A stretch of 7,874 bases of DNA from Alphaproteobacteria bacterium (GCA_030746295.1 JASLMY010000233.1:1-7874); one strand, 5' to 3'; numbered from the stretch's first letter, positions 1-6,894 are shown. Made by a program: numbers and translations. Notes: a model not told the origin generated them from the sequence alone.

Positions 1-718
1 CCGGCTCAGCGCAGGCCTCCAGACGCTCCAACGCCGCCAGCAGGATGTCGCGCTGGGCGGCGACATCGCCCGGCCGGCCGAAGGGATTGCCCATCGGATG
101 GTTGACGAACACCGCGCGCGGCGGCTTCACCTGCGCCGTCAGATCGCGGCCGGTGGAAACGTTGACGGTGGCGATGCCATGGTCCTCGACGACACGGGAG
201 ACCAGACCCACGGTCTGGTGATCCAGCGGTCAGGCGGGCACCATGACGACGGCGTCGGCCCCGTCGCGTAGAAGCGCCTCGGCAAACCGCGGGGCAGCCT
301 CGTCCATCAGGTGGCGGCGCTTGTAGGTGCGGCCCATGAAGCCACTCCAGAGGCGCGCCGCGACCCGACCGATAACCCCGTCCTGGGCGAGCTCCGAGAG
401 CCGCGCCAGGGGAAAGACCACGTTCAGGTCCGTCTCGGCGTCGCGATGGTCGTAATAGGAGTCGTGGATCTGAAAGGCGTCGTCCGGGCTTTCGGGGTCG
501 ATCTCGTCGAGCCGGAAATCGTCCCGAGCGGTCGGATTGAAGGGCGCCGCGGTGCGGTAGGAGATGCCGCCGCTGGTCAGCAACGACACGGTGCAATCCG
601 CCAACGGCTTGGCCAACCGCGTCAACGGCGCCGTCTCGTTGACCGTCCAGCGATAGGCCGGATAGCCCTTCGACTGATAGTAGGTGTCGATCAGTTCGAC
701 ATAATCGATCGGTTTCAT
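1..718 (-). CDS. GrdB/PrdB-like reductase, putative selenoprotein (Sec163 at an in-frame TGA); 3' end beyond the window
   Basis: Member of the glycine/sarcosine/betaine/D-proline reductase selenoprotein B family. Clostridial members use a selenol to cleave a C-N bond reductively; the substrate here is unknown. The start is ATG 716-718 with GGAGG four bases upstream. Visible motifs are TSGG (48-51), a SYYDHRDAE block (87-95) that resembles the family's SHYDHRDAE, and GADAVVMVP (153-161). The frame then meets TGA at 230-232 (residue 163) and continues for 76 codons without a stop to the window edge, reading PLDHQTVGL then VFVNHPMGNPFGRPGD. Both halves look like the same family, and a SECIS-like hairpin follows the TGA, so I read the TGA as selenocysteine, not as a stop. 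An ordinary gene caller would end the protein at 162 residues and lose its active site. The visible length (239 residues) is near PrdB and far shorter than clostridial GrdB. The position three after Sec is Asp166, where I expect Cys in relatives. Divergent from the methyltransferase-like gene at 918. The alternative is a pseudogene or sequencing error, less likely given the hairpin. Confidence 0.85.
197..224 (-). promoter_or_regulatory. Bacterial SECIS hairpin for selenocysteine insertion
   Basis: On the transcript, ACCAGACC (219-212) pairs perfectly with GGUCUGGU (208-201), giving 8 bp closed by a GUG loop (211-209). Exactly 18 nt separate the UGA from the loop. A short lower stem, GGA (224-222) with UCC (199-197), can form across a small internal loop. 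The known bacterial SECIS pattern is a stem-loop just after UGA, inside the coding region, with a G (often GU) at the start of a small apical loop about 16-37 nt downstream; SelB binds it. This hairpin meets all those points. Folding and SelB binding are inferred. Confidence 0.8.
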
Positions 719-722
719 GCCG

Positions 723-727
723 CCTCC
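723..727 (-). promoter_or_regulatory. Ribosome binding site of the selenoprotein
   Basis: GGAGG lies four bases before ATG 716-718. It fixes the start there rather than at the farther upstream in-frame starts (frame open to about 961), whose translation does not look like protein of this family. Confidence 0.6.
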
Positions 728-901
728 GGTACTTTTTGGTCGGCGAATGGTAACCGATGTATTCGACATTTCCCATAAACCGCCAGGTGTCGGAAACGGT
801 AGCCGCAGGATGTCCGATGGTCGGCCAGAAACGCTTTCCCGACGCGCCGCGCGAAGTCTGTGGTAGCCTCGCGGGATGGGGACCCAGGGGCTGGCATCAC
901 C

Positions 902-910
902 GGAAGGGAG
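902..910 (+). promoter_or_regulatory. Ribosome binding site of the URO-D-fold gene
   Basis: The purine-rich run GGAAGGGAG ends seven bases before ATG 918. This supports 918 over the in-frame ATG at 876, which would add 14 residues without family character. Confidence 0.6.
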
Positions 911-917
911 ACAGACC

Positions 918-2057
918 ATGCGTTCCATGACCGGCCGCGAACGGGTGCTCGCAGCGCTCAATCACCAGGAATCCGACCGCGTGCCGATAGACTTCGGCGG
1001 CTGCAGTGCCGCCAACATCTATTTCACGGCGTATGACAAGCTGAAGGCGCACCTCGGGCTCGAGCACGAGACGGTGATCGGGCGACGTATGACCCGCACC
1101 GCCGTCTTGGACGAGACCGTCTTGCAGCGCTTCGACGTGGACACGCGCGTGCTCGCCCTCGGCGCCTTCGAGGGCACCGGCCATCAACGCGAGATCGACG
1201 ACGACAACTATATCGATGAGATGGGGGCCGCCTGGCAGAAGTCGGGAGACGGCCCCTATTTGAACGTCGACGGCCCTTTCTACGGCGGAAAACCGGGCGT
1301 CGACGACCTCGACGGTTTCAGCTGGCCCGACCCCGGCGATGCCGGATACCTGAGGGGGCTCGGGGAGCGGGCGCGGGCGCTCAGGGAGAACACCGACTGT
1401 GCCGTCGTCCTGAACCTCCCCGCCGGGGTCGTTCACATCGGGCAATGGCTGCGCGGCTTCGACACCTGGCTCACGGACCTCTACAGAAATCGCGCGTTCG
1501 TCTGCAAGCTGATGGATCTCTCCGCCGAGTGGTGGTCCCGCCTCGCCGAAGGCGCCCTCGACGCGGCCGGCGAATACGTCGACGTGGTCAACATGAGCGA
1601 CGACTTGGGCTCTCAGGAAGCGACGCTTCTCAACCCCGAGATCTATCGCGAGCTGATCAAGCCACGGCACAAGCGCATGGTCGATGCGGTGAAGTCCAAC
1701 AGCGACGCCAAGGTCCTGTTGCACAGTTGCGGTGCCGTCTCGGCGCTGCTCGACGACTTCATCGAGGTCGGCTTCGACGCCATCAACCCGGTGCAGGTCG
1801 GCGCCCGTGGCATGGAGCCGGAGCGCCTGAAAGCCGAGTTCGGCGACCGCGTGACCTTCTGGGGCGGCATCGACACGCAGCGCATCTTGCCGTTCGGGAC
1901 ACCGGACGAGGTTCGGGCCGAGGTCCGCCGCATCATCGACATCCTGGGCCCGGGCGGCGGCTTCGTCCTCAACAGCGTGCACAACATCCAGGCCGAGGTG
2001 CCGCCCGAGAACGTCGTCGCCATGTTCGACGAAGCGAGATCCTACCGCAGGCACTGA
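918..2057 (+). CDS. Uroporphyrinogen decarboxylase (URO-D) fold protein, corrinoid/C1 methyltransferase type
   Basis: A 379-residue protein of the URO-D superfamily, which includes HemE and the zinc-dependent methyltransferases MtaA, MtbA and CmuA. The N-terminus reads RERVLAALNHQESDRVPIDFGG, as in the non-HemE branch, and the HemE signature RQAGRY is absent, so haem synthesis is unlikely. A strand ends in LLHSCG with His269 and Cys271, matching the H-x-C zinc-ligand pair that activates thiol methyl acceptors in MtaA/MtbA. The C-terminal segment GGGFVLNSVHNIQAEVPPENV (about 348-368) is typical of the family's end, but where the methyltransferases carry a third Cys ligand I see Val-His355-Asn. 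Role inferred: methyl transfer to or from a small thiol or corrinoid protein; substrate unknown. Divergent from the selenoprotein, with 199 bp between start codons in which I recognise no clear promoter. No separate corrinoid protein gene is in the window. Confidence 0.85.
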   Translation: MRSMTGRERVLAALNHQESDRVPIDFGGCSAANIYFTAYDKLKAHLGLEHETVIGRRMTRTAVLDETVLQRFDVDTRVLALGAFEGTGHQREIDDDNYIDEMGAAWQKSGDGPYLNVDGPFYGGKPGVDDLDGFSWPDPGDAGYLRGLGERARALRENTDCAVVLNLPAGVVHIGQWLRGFDTWLTDLYRNRAFVCKLMDLSAEWWSRLAEGALDAAGEYVDVVNMSDDLGSQEATLLNPEIYRELIKPRHKRMVDAVKSNSDAKVLLHSCGAVSALLDDFIEVGFDAINPVQVGARGMEPERLKAEFGDRVTFWGGIDTQRILPFGTPDEVRAEVRRIIDILGPGGGFVLNSVHNIQAEVPPENVVAMFDEARSYRRH

Positions 2058-2131
2058 GACGGCCCCGGGCCATGCTCCAGGCCCTGGGATGCAGGATCGT
2101 GCCGGCGACGACGGCGAGACCAGGCGCGAGC

Positions 2132-2199
2132 CCCGCTGCCGGGTGCGGCGGGCCCAGACGGCGCCGACGTCGGCGGCGATCGGGCCGCCGGTCCCGATC
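2132..2199. terminator. Cluster of inverted repeats between two convergent genes, possible bidirectional terminator region
   Basis: The 140-bp gap between the stops at 2057 and 2198 contains three strong inverted repeats: CCCGCTGC/GCGGCGGG (2132-2139 with 2145-2152, one G-U pair, 5-nt loop), the 14-bp perfect palindrome CGCCGACGTCGGCG (2162-2175), and GATCGGG/CCCGATC (2178-2184 with 2193-2199, 8-nt loop), which reaches into the monooxygenase stop codon. None is followed by a T run on either strand, so classical intrinsic termination is not shown; they could block RNA decay or assist Rho. In GC-rich DNA some such repeats arise by chance. Confidence 0.3.
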
Positions 2200-3847
2200 A
2201 TCCGAGCAGGAAGCCCTCGTAGCCGTTGGCGGCCACCTCGTCGCATCTCTCGCGGTAGGCGGGGGCGCCGCCGGCATAGAGGAGGAAGGTGCGCTTGTTC
2301 TTGCCGGGCAGGTTGCTGTTGATGCCCATGAACCAGGAATCGACCTTGGTCAGCAAGAGCCGCCGGCTGGTCTCGTAGACGTGCTCGGTCCAGGCGTCCT
2401 CGGCCGCGCCGCTCGCCTCCACCCGCTCGAAGCCGTGTTCCTGCATGTAGCGCAAGAGCTCGGTCACCCACTCGACGTTCTGCTCGATGCAACGGGGGAT
2501 GTTGCAGAAGGTGGCCGAGTTGTGGGGCCCGACCAAGGTCAGCATGTTGGGGAAGCCCTCGGTCTGCAGGCCGAGGAAGGTGCGGGGGCCGTCGGCCCAC
2601 TTGTCTTTCAGCGACCGGCCGCCCCGGCCGCGGATGTCGATCCGGTCGAACGCGCCGGTGATGGCATCGAAGCCGGTGGCGTAGATGATCATGTCGAATT
2701 CGAAGGCGGCATCGCGGGTCTCGATGCCCGCCGCCGTGATCCGCCGGATCGGGGTCTCGCGCAGGTCGACGAGGGCCACGTTGTCCTGGTTGTAGACCTC
2801 GTAATAGCCGCTCTCGAGCGGTACCCGGCGGGTGCCGAAGCCGTGGTTGGTGGGGATCATCTTCTCCGCCAAGGCCGGGTCGTCGAGGCGCCGGCGGATC
2901 TTAGCGGCGACGAAGTCGCTCAGCGTCCGGTTCGCCGCCTCGTCGATCAGCACGTCGCGGAAGTTGCCGATCCAAATGCCGAAGCCGGGCTCGCCGTAGA
3001 GCTTCTCGTAGAACGCCTCGCGCTCTTCCGGCGTCACCTCGAGGGCGTTGCGCGGGTCCGCCTTGTGCAGAAAGCCGGTGTGGGTGTCGTGACATTGCGC
3101 GAAGATGTCGGCATAGCCGGCCTTGATCCGGCGTTGGGTGGCGGCATCGATCGGGCTGTTGTGCAAGGGCGCGCACCAGTTGGGGGTGCGCTGGAAGACG
3201 GTCAGGTGGCCGACCGTCTTGGCGACCTCCTGGATGGTCTGCACGCCGGTCGCCCCGGTGCCGATCACCGCCACCCGCTTGCCGGCGAAGCCGACGGCAT
3301 GGTGCGGCCAGGTGCCGGTGTGATAGGCCTCGCCCTCGAAGTCGTCGACGCCGGGGATGTCCGGCATGACCGGGGCCGAGAGCGGCCCGACGGCGGTGAC
3401 GAGAAAACGCGCCCGTTCCCGGCTGCCGTCGGCCAGGACGACCTCCCATTCATTGCCGGCCTCGTCCCAGGCGGCCCGGACGACGCGGGCATCGAACTGG
3501 ATGTCGCGGCGGAGGTCGAACTTTTCGGCGACGTGGTCGAGGTAGCGAAGCGTCTCGGGCTGGGCCGAGAAATGCTCGCTCCAGTCCCATTCCTGCAGCA
3601 ACTCGTCGGAGAAGGAATAGCCGTAGCTGTAGCTCTCGGAATCGAAGCGGGCGCCGGGATAGCGGTTCCAGTACCAGGTGCCGCCGACGTCGCTGCCGGC
3701 CTCGTAGACCCTGGCACTGAGGCCGAGTTGGCGGAGCCGATGCAACTGGAACATGCCGGACATGCCGGCGCCGATGATGATGACGTCGAACCGGGCCGCC
3801 CGGTCGGTCGCCGGCTTCGTCCTGCTGCTCGCCTGCTCGTCGATCAC
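2198..3847 (-). CDS. Flavin-containing Baeyer-Villiger-type monooxygenase
   Basis: A 549-residue NADPH- and FAD-dependent class B monooxygenase; the family inserts an oxygen atom next to a ketone or oxygenates a heteroatom. Motifs in order: FAD Rossmann GAGMSG (26-31); GGTWYWNRYPG (55-65), typical of this family; the complete Baeyer-Villiger fingerprint FxGxxxHxxxWP as FEGEAYHTGTWP (170-181); NADPH Rossmann GTGATG (196-201); GFGTRR with Arg340/341, where the catalytic Arg of phenylacetone monooxygenase lies; and ATGFD (390-394). Length and C-terminus (GYEGFLLG) look complete. No signal peptide, so cytosolic. The start chosen is GTG 3845-3847 with AGGAG ten bases upstream; a TTG at 3863-3865 would add six residues but would put AGGAG inside the coding region. 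Divergent from the methyltransferase at 4049 and convergent with the gene ending at 2057. Substrate unknown: ketone, sulphide or amine are all possible. Confidence 0.92.
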   Translation of the reverse strand: MIDEQASSRTKPATDRAARFDVIIIGAGMSGMFQLHRLRQLGLSARVYEAGSDVGGTWYWNRYPGARFDSESYSYGYSFSDELLQEWDWSEHFSAQPETLRYLDHVAEKFDLRRDIQFDARVVRAAWDEAGNEWEVVLADGSRERARFLVTAVGPLSAPVMPDIPGVDDFEGEAYHTGTWPHHAVGFAGKRVAVIGTGATGVQTIQEVAKTVGHLTVFQRTPNWCAPLHNSPIDAATQRRIKAGYADIFAQCHDTHTGFLHKADPRNALEVTPEEREAFYEKLYGEPGFGIWIGNFRDVLIDEAANRTLSDFVAAKIRRRLDDPALAEKMIPTNHGFGTRRVPLESGYYEVYNQDNVALVDLRETPIRRITAAGIETRDAAFEFDMIIYATGFDAITGAFDRIDIRGRGGRSLKDKWADGPRTFLGLQTEGFPNMLTLVGPHNSATFCNIPRCIEQNVEWVTELLRYMQEHGFERVEASGAAEDAWTEHVYETSRRLLLTKVDSWFMGINSNLPGKNKRTFLLYAGGAPAYRERCDEVAANGYEGFLLG

Positions 3848-3857
3848 CCGCTCGGAA

Positions 3858-3862
3858 CTCCT
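3858..3862 (-). promoter_or_regulatory. Ribosome binding site favouring a GTG start for the monooxygenase
   Basis: AGGAG ends ten bases before GTG 3845-3847, a slightly long but usable spacing. It decides the start against the TTG at 3863-3865. No ATG is available in this frame before the FAD motif. Confidence 0.45.
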
Positions 3863-3973
3863 CAACCCGGTTGCCGCGCCGGCTGGCGGCCATGGGAGAA
3901 GTCTAGCGAAGCGGTCGGGGCACCGGAATAGCCACCGCGCGCGCCTCGGCCGCAGAGACGCAGTAATATCGGA

Positions 3974-3994
3974 GGTTCGAAACGGGTTCGAACC
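3974..3994. repeat. Tandem TTCGAA palindromes, possible operator
   Basis: GGTTCGAA occurs twice in direct order (3974-3981 and 3985-3992) with an 11-bp period, one helical turn. The same bases form an 8-bp inverted repeat, GGTTCGAA (3974-3981) with TTCGAACC (3987-3994), around ACGGG. It lies in the 201-bp divergent gap between the monooxygenase and the SAM methyltransferase, 54 bp before the latter's ATG and next to an AT-rich TAATAT (3964-3969). It fits a regulator site but no regulator gene is visible. The TTCGAA core recalls a tRNA T-loop, but no cloverleaf can be built. Confidence 0.35.
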
Positions 3995-4048
3995 AGGGCA
4001 GCGACCGACGGTTCCGATGCGACGGGCTTCCGGTGCGGGAGGGGAACC

Positions 4049-4642
4049 ATGGACACGGAAAGGCTGGGCCGCTCACGGTTCCTGAACGCGTTTTTCAAGC
4101 TCAGCGGCAGGGCGATGGAGAGCCGGCTGCGCGAGCGGCTCTTCGATCCGCTTCGAACGCTCGAAGGCGCCGGCCTCCGGCCCGGTCAGACGGTCCTCGA
4201 AGTGGGATGCGGCACCGGGTTCTTCACCTTGCCGGCGGCCCGGATGATCGGCGATGGCGGGCACCTCATCGCCATGGACCCGATGTCGGGTTTCGTCGAC
4301 CGGGTCCGCGACAAGGTGCGCGAGGCGGGCTTGCGGAACGTCGAGGTCGTGCGGCGCGACGCCCTGAAGACCGGGTCGGCGACGGCAACCGTCGACGTCG
4401 TCCTGGCACTCGGCGTCCTCCCCTACCCGAGCCTGCCGCTGGACCGGCTCTTGCCCGAAATGCACCGGGTCTTGAAGCCGGACGGCACCATGGCGGTGTG
4501 GCTCTTCCCGATCACCTTCGGCGTGCCGAGGGCGATTCTGCAATCCGGCCTCTTCTCCCACCCGTCCCAGAAGAACGGGGTCTACACGTTCCGACGATCC
4601 GAAGCGACCGGATCTCCGCTCCATCGACCCGGACCGACGTAG
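4049..4642 (+). CDS. Class I SAM-dependent methyltransferase
   Basis: A 197-residue small-molecule-type methyltransferase with the Rossmann-like fold. Motif I is VLEVGCGTGFF (49-59), with Glu51 and the glycine loop 53-57 that hold S-adenosylmethionine. Asp77 at the end of strand 2 (LIAMDPMSG) is placed to bind the ribose hydroxyls. A later strand, VDVVLALGVLPY, is followed by LLPEMHRVLKPDG, the usual helix and turn before strand 5. Start ATG 4049 has a strong GGGAGGGG (4037-4044) with six bases between its GGAGG core and the ATG. The conserved part seems to end at NGVYTFRR; the last 15 or so residues, rich in Pro, Ser, Gly and Thr, look like an unstructured tail or a late frameshift. Its stop is 13 bp from the stop of the convergent glycosyltransferase, leaving no room for a terminator. 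Substrate unknown; it may act with the divergent monooxygenase. Confidence 0.85.
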   Translation: MDTERLGRSRFLNAFFKLSGRAMESRLRERLFDPLRTLEGAGLRPGQTVLEVGCGTGFFTLPAARMIGDGGHLIAMDPMSGFVDRVRDKVREAGLRNVEVVRRDALKTGSATATVDVVLALGVLPYPSLPLDRLLPEMHRVLKPDGTMAVWLFPITFGVPRAILQSGLFSHPSQKNGVYTFRRSEATGSPLHRPGPT

Positions 4643-4655
4643 CAGACGATCGCAG

Positions 4656-6887
4656 TCAGTCGAGGGGCGGGACGTGGAAGCTTTCGGGGCGCCGGCCCTC
4701 CGTCCAGTGTTGCCACATGGTCCGGAAGGCGCACTCCAGATGGCGGGCCAGGCGCGCCGGCCGGTAGAGCGGTGCCGTGGCGGCGGCGCCCGCCAGCCGC
4801 GTCTTCAGCTCGGCGAGCCGACCGGGCTCGGCGGCGAGGTGCCGGGCCTGGGTCTCGTAAGCGTCAAGCGAGTCGGTCACCAATTCGGCCATGCCGATAG
4901 CGGCGAGGATCGAGGCCCCGGTCCGCGACGCGTGCGCTTCGCCCGCCAGGCTCAACACCGGCACGCCGGCGGCGAGCGCGTCGAGCGTCGTCACCCCGCC
5001 GGCGTGCGGGTGGCAATCGAGCGCCATGTCGGCCAGGCGATGACGGGCGAGATGCGCTTCGTGAGGCCGGCGCTCGGCGAAGACCAGGCGCTCGGGCGCG
5101 ACACCCCTGGCCGCCGCTTCTCGCCGGAGGTTGGCCTCGGCGGCCTCGCTGCCGGCCTTGAGCCAGAGGACGCTGCCGGGGCAGTCGCACAGGAGCCGCA
5201 TCCAGACCGCGAAAAGCCCGGGGTGCAGCTTGTAGTGGGCGTTGAAGTTGGCGAAGACGATGCCCGCCTCCGGCAGGCCGACGGCGGCCCGGCTTGGCGC
5301 CGCGCGGATGTCCCGGGGCCGGGAGGCGGCCATGAAGCTGTCGGGCAGGTAGACCATCGCCTCCGGGCAGACTTGCGCCAGGGCCGCCGGCGTGTGCGCC
5401 GGGTCGGTGATGAGATAGGGCACCCAAGGGGCGCCGAGCGTGGCGCCGTAGCCGAGATAGTGGGCCTGCACCGGGGCCGGCTTCAGGGCCAGGATCTCCA
5501 AGCCTGAGTTGCGGGTGTGGCCGGCGAGGTCGACCGCCACGTCGATGCCGTCGTCGTAGATCCGCCGCGCCGCCTCGACGACGCCGTGGCCGGTGAGCTC
5601 GCGGAAGCCATCGAAATGGCGGCGGAACTCGGCCGTCAGGTCATCGCCCGGGTCTCGTGCCGTCGAGTAGGCGAACCATTCGAAGCCGTCGCGATCCAAG
5701 GCCGCCACCAGATCGGCCATCGCCAGGCCGACGCTGTGGCGGCGGAAATCGGGCGAGACGAAGCCGACCCTGAGGCGCGCCCGCGCCTCGCGCCGATGCG
5801 CGAAGGCCAGGCTCGTGGCACCCTTCAGCGCCTCGCGCTCCAGCCGCGCCGAAAAGGCTTCCGCCGCGGCCGCTCTGAGCTCGGCCGAGGCGCTGGTCGG
5901 TGCCAGGACGAAGGGCGGCACTCTCACCTCATCGTCCCGCGCCAGCGTCTCTTGCAGCGACGATAGGAGCTCGCCCTCCAAGGCGTCGACCCGATCCCAG
6001 GCGCATTGCTGCATCAGCGACTGCAAGAGGAAAGGGGCCGCACCGGCCGACGGCGAGACCGCGTCGAAGGCAGCGACCGCCTCGTCGTGACGGCCGAGCG
6101 CCTGCAGGGCCTGCCCCATGTTCAGGCGCGCCTCGCCGAGCTCCGGGTGGAGTTGGCTCAGGTCGCGGAAAATCGCCAGAGCGTCGTTCCAGCGCCCGGC
6201 CGCCATCAGCAGGATACCGAGCTCGTTCTTGGCGCCCAAGTGTCCGGGCTCGGCGGCCAAGGCCCGGCGCAGCTCGGCCTCCGCCGTCTCGATGGCGCCC
6301 TGGCGCTCGGCCAGGCGGGCCAGACCCAGATGCGCATCGGCAAGGCCGGGATGGGTCTCGAGGACGGCCTCGTAGATCTTGCGGGCGTCGGCGGCGAGCC
6401 CCAGATCGGCGAAGATGTTGGCGAGATTGATGGCCGCGCCGGGCATCGCCGGCGCCAGCCGCCAGGCCTCGGCATAGTGCGCGGCGGCGTCTTCGGCGCG
6501 GCCGAGCTTGACCAGGGCGTTGCCCAGCGTGTTGTGCAGCTCCGGCACTTCGGGCGCCGCTTCCAGCCCCAGCTTGGCGACGTTGGCGGCGCTCTCGGCG
6601 TCGTCGAGCTGCAACAGCGCCGTCGCCAGGTTGTTGTGGACGGCGGTGACCGCGGGCGCCAGCGCCAAGGCCCGGTTCAGGTGTGAGACCGCCGCCTCGG
6701 GCTGGTCGAGGCGCAGCATCAGGGTGCCGAGATGGAAGGCCGCCTCCGGGTCCTCGGGCTCGGCCGCGGCGGCCCGCGCGAGGCCCTCGTAGGCGGCGGC
6801 CAAGTCGCCGGCGGCAAGCCGGCGCAAGGCCACGTCCTTGATCGCCTCGGCCGACGCCTCTCCTAGGCTCTCCTCGCTTCCATGCAT
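4656..6887 (-). CDS. TPR-repeat O-GlcNAc-transferase-like glycosyltransferase (GT41/SPINDLY family)
   Basis: A 743-residue protein in two halves. Residues about 14-285 hold roughly eight 34-residue tetratricopeptide repeats (for example EAAFHLGTLMLRLDQPEAAVSHLNRAL), a superhelical protein-binding scaffold. Residues about 375-743 resemble the catalytic region of bacterial and eukaryotic O-GlcNAc transferases: VGFVSPDFRRHSVG with His384, DLAGHTRNSGLEILALKPAPVQAHYLGYG with His457, FNAHYKLHP with Lys553 (equivalent to the nucleotide-sugar-binding Lys of human OGT), RLVFAERRPHEAHLARHRLAD, and VTTLDALAAGVPVLS starting at Val632. All three key residues are present, so it is probably active, moving a sugar from a nucleotide donor to Ser/Thr of a partner protein. 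Donor and target are unknown; bacterial relatives often modify flagellin or surface proteins. No signal peptide: cytosolic. No Shine-Dalgarno precedes ATG 6885-6887; see the promoter entry. Divergent from the MFS gene. Confidence 0.9.
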   Translation of the reverse strand: MHGSEESLGEASAEAIKDVALRRLAAGDLAAAYEGLARAAAAEPEDPEAAFHLGTLMLRLDQPEAAVSHLNRALALAPAVTAVHNNLATALLQLDDAESAANVAKLGLEAAPEVPELHNTLGNALVKLGRAEDAAAHYAEAWRLAPAMPGAAINLANIFADLGLAADARKIYEAVLETHPGLADAHLGLARLAERQGAIETAEAELRRALAAEPGHLGAKNELGILLMAAGRWNDALAIFRDLSQLHPELGEARLNMGQALQALGRHDEAVAAFDAVSPSAGAAPFLLQSLMQQCAWDRVDALEGELLSSLQETLARDDEVRVPPFVLAPTSASAELRAAAAEAFSARLEREALKGATSLAFAHRREARARLRVGFVSPDFRRHSVGLAMADLVAALDRDGFEWFAYSTARDPGDDLTAEFRRHFDGFRELTGHGVVEAARRIYDDGIDVAVDLAGHTRNSGLEILALKPAPVQAHYLGYGATLGAPWVPYLITDPAHTPAALAQVCPEAMVYLPDSFMAASRPRDIRAAPSRAAVGLPEAGIVFANFNAHYKLHPGLFAVWMRLLCDCPGSVLWLKAGSEAAEANLRREAAARGVAPERLVFAERRPHEAHLARHRLADMALDCHPHAGGVTTLDALAAGVPVLSLAGEAHASRTGASILAAIGMAELVTDSLDAYETQARHLAAEPGRLAELKTRLAGAAATAPLYRPARLARHLECAFRTMWQHWTEGRRPESFHVPPLD

Positions 6888-6894
6888 GGTTTGC

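Noticed and set aside
6..776. Long open frame of 256 codons on the minus strand over the selenoprotein
   Set aside because: Its translation is Arg/Gly/Pro-rich with no family motifs, while the neighbouring frame carries the GrdB-like motifs on both sides of the TGA. It is a shadow frame of GC-rich coding DNA.
2055..2057. Could the TGA ending the URO-D gene also encode Sec?
   Set aside because: The protein already ends at the family's normal C-terminus and the following translation has no family character; the downstream repeats are better explained as intergenic structure.
2198..2200. Could the TGA ending the monooxygenase encode Sec?
   Set aside because: The protein is full length with a typical C-terminal end. 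The hairpin there starts within the stop codon itself, not at SECIS distance.
897..2600. 567-codon minus-strand open frame
   Set aside because: Antisense to the URO-D gene and a shifted frame of the monooxygenase; no family motifs.
1445..3931. 828-codon plus-strand open frame across the URO-D gene and antisense to the monooxygenase
   Set aside because: It overlaps two well-supported genes, and its protein is low-complexity without recognisable motifs; long antisense frames are common in high-GC genes.
3971..4000. Possible tRNA T-arm (GGTTCGAA sequence)
   Set aside because: The five-base stems needed around TTCGAAN do not pair and no acceptor, D or anticodon arms can be built.
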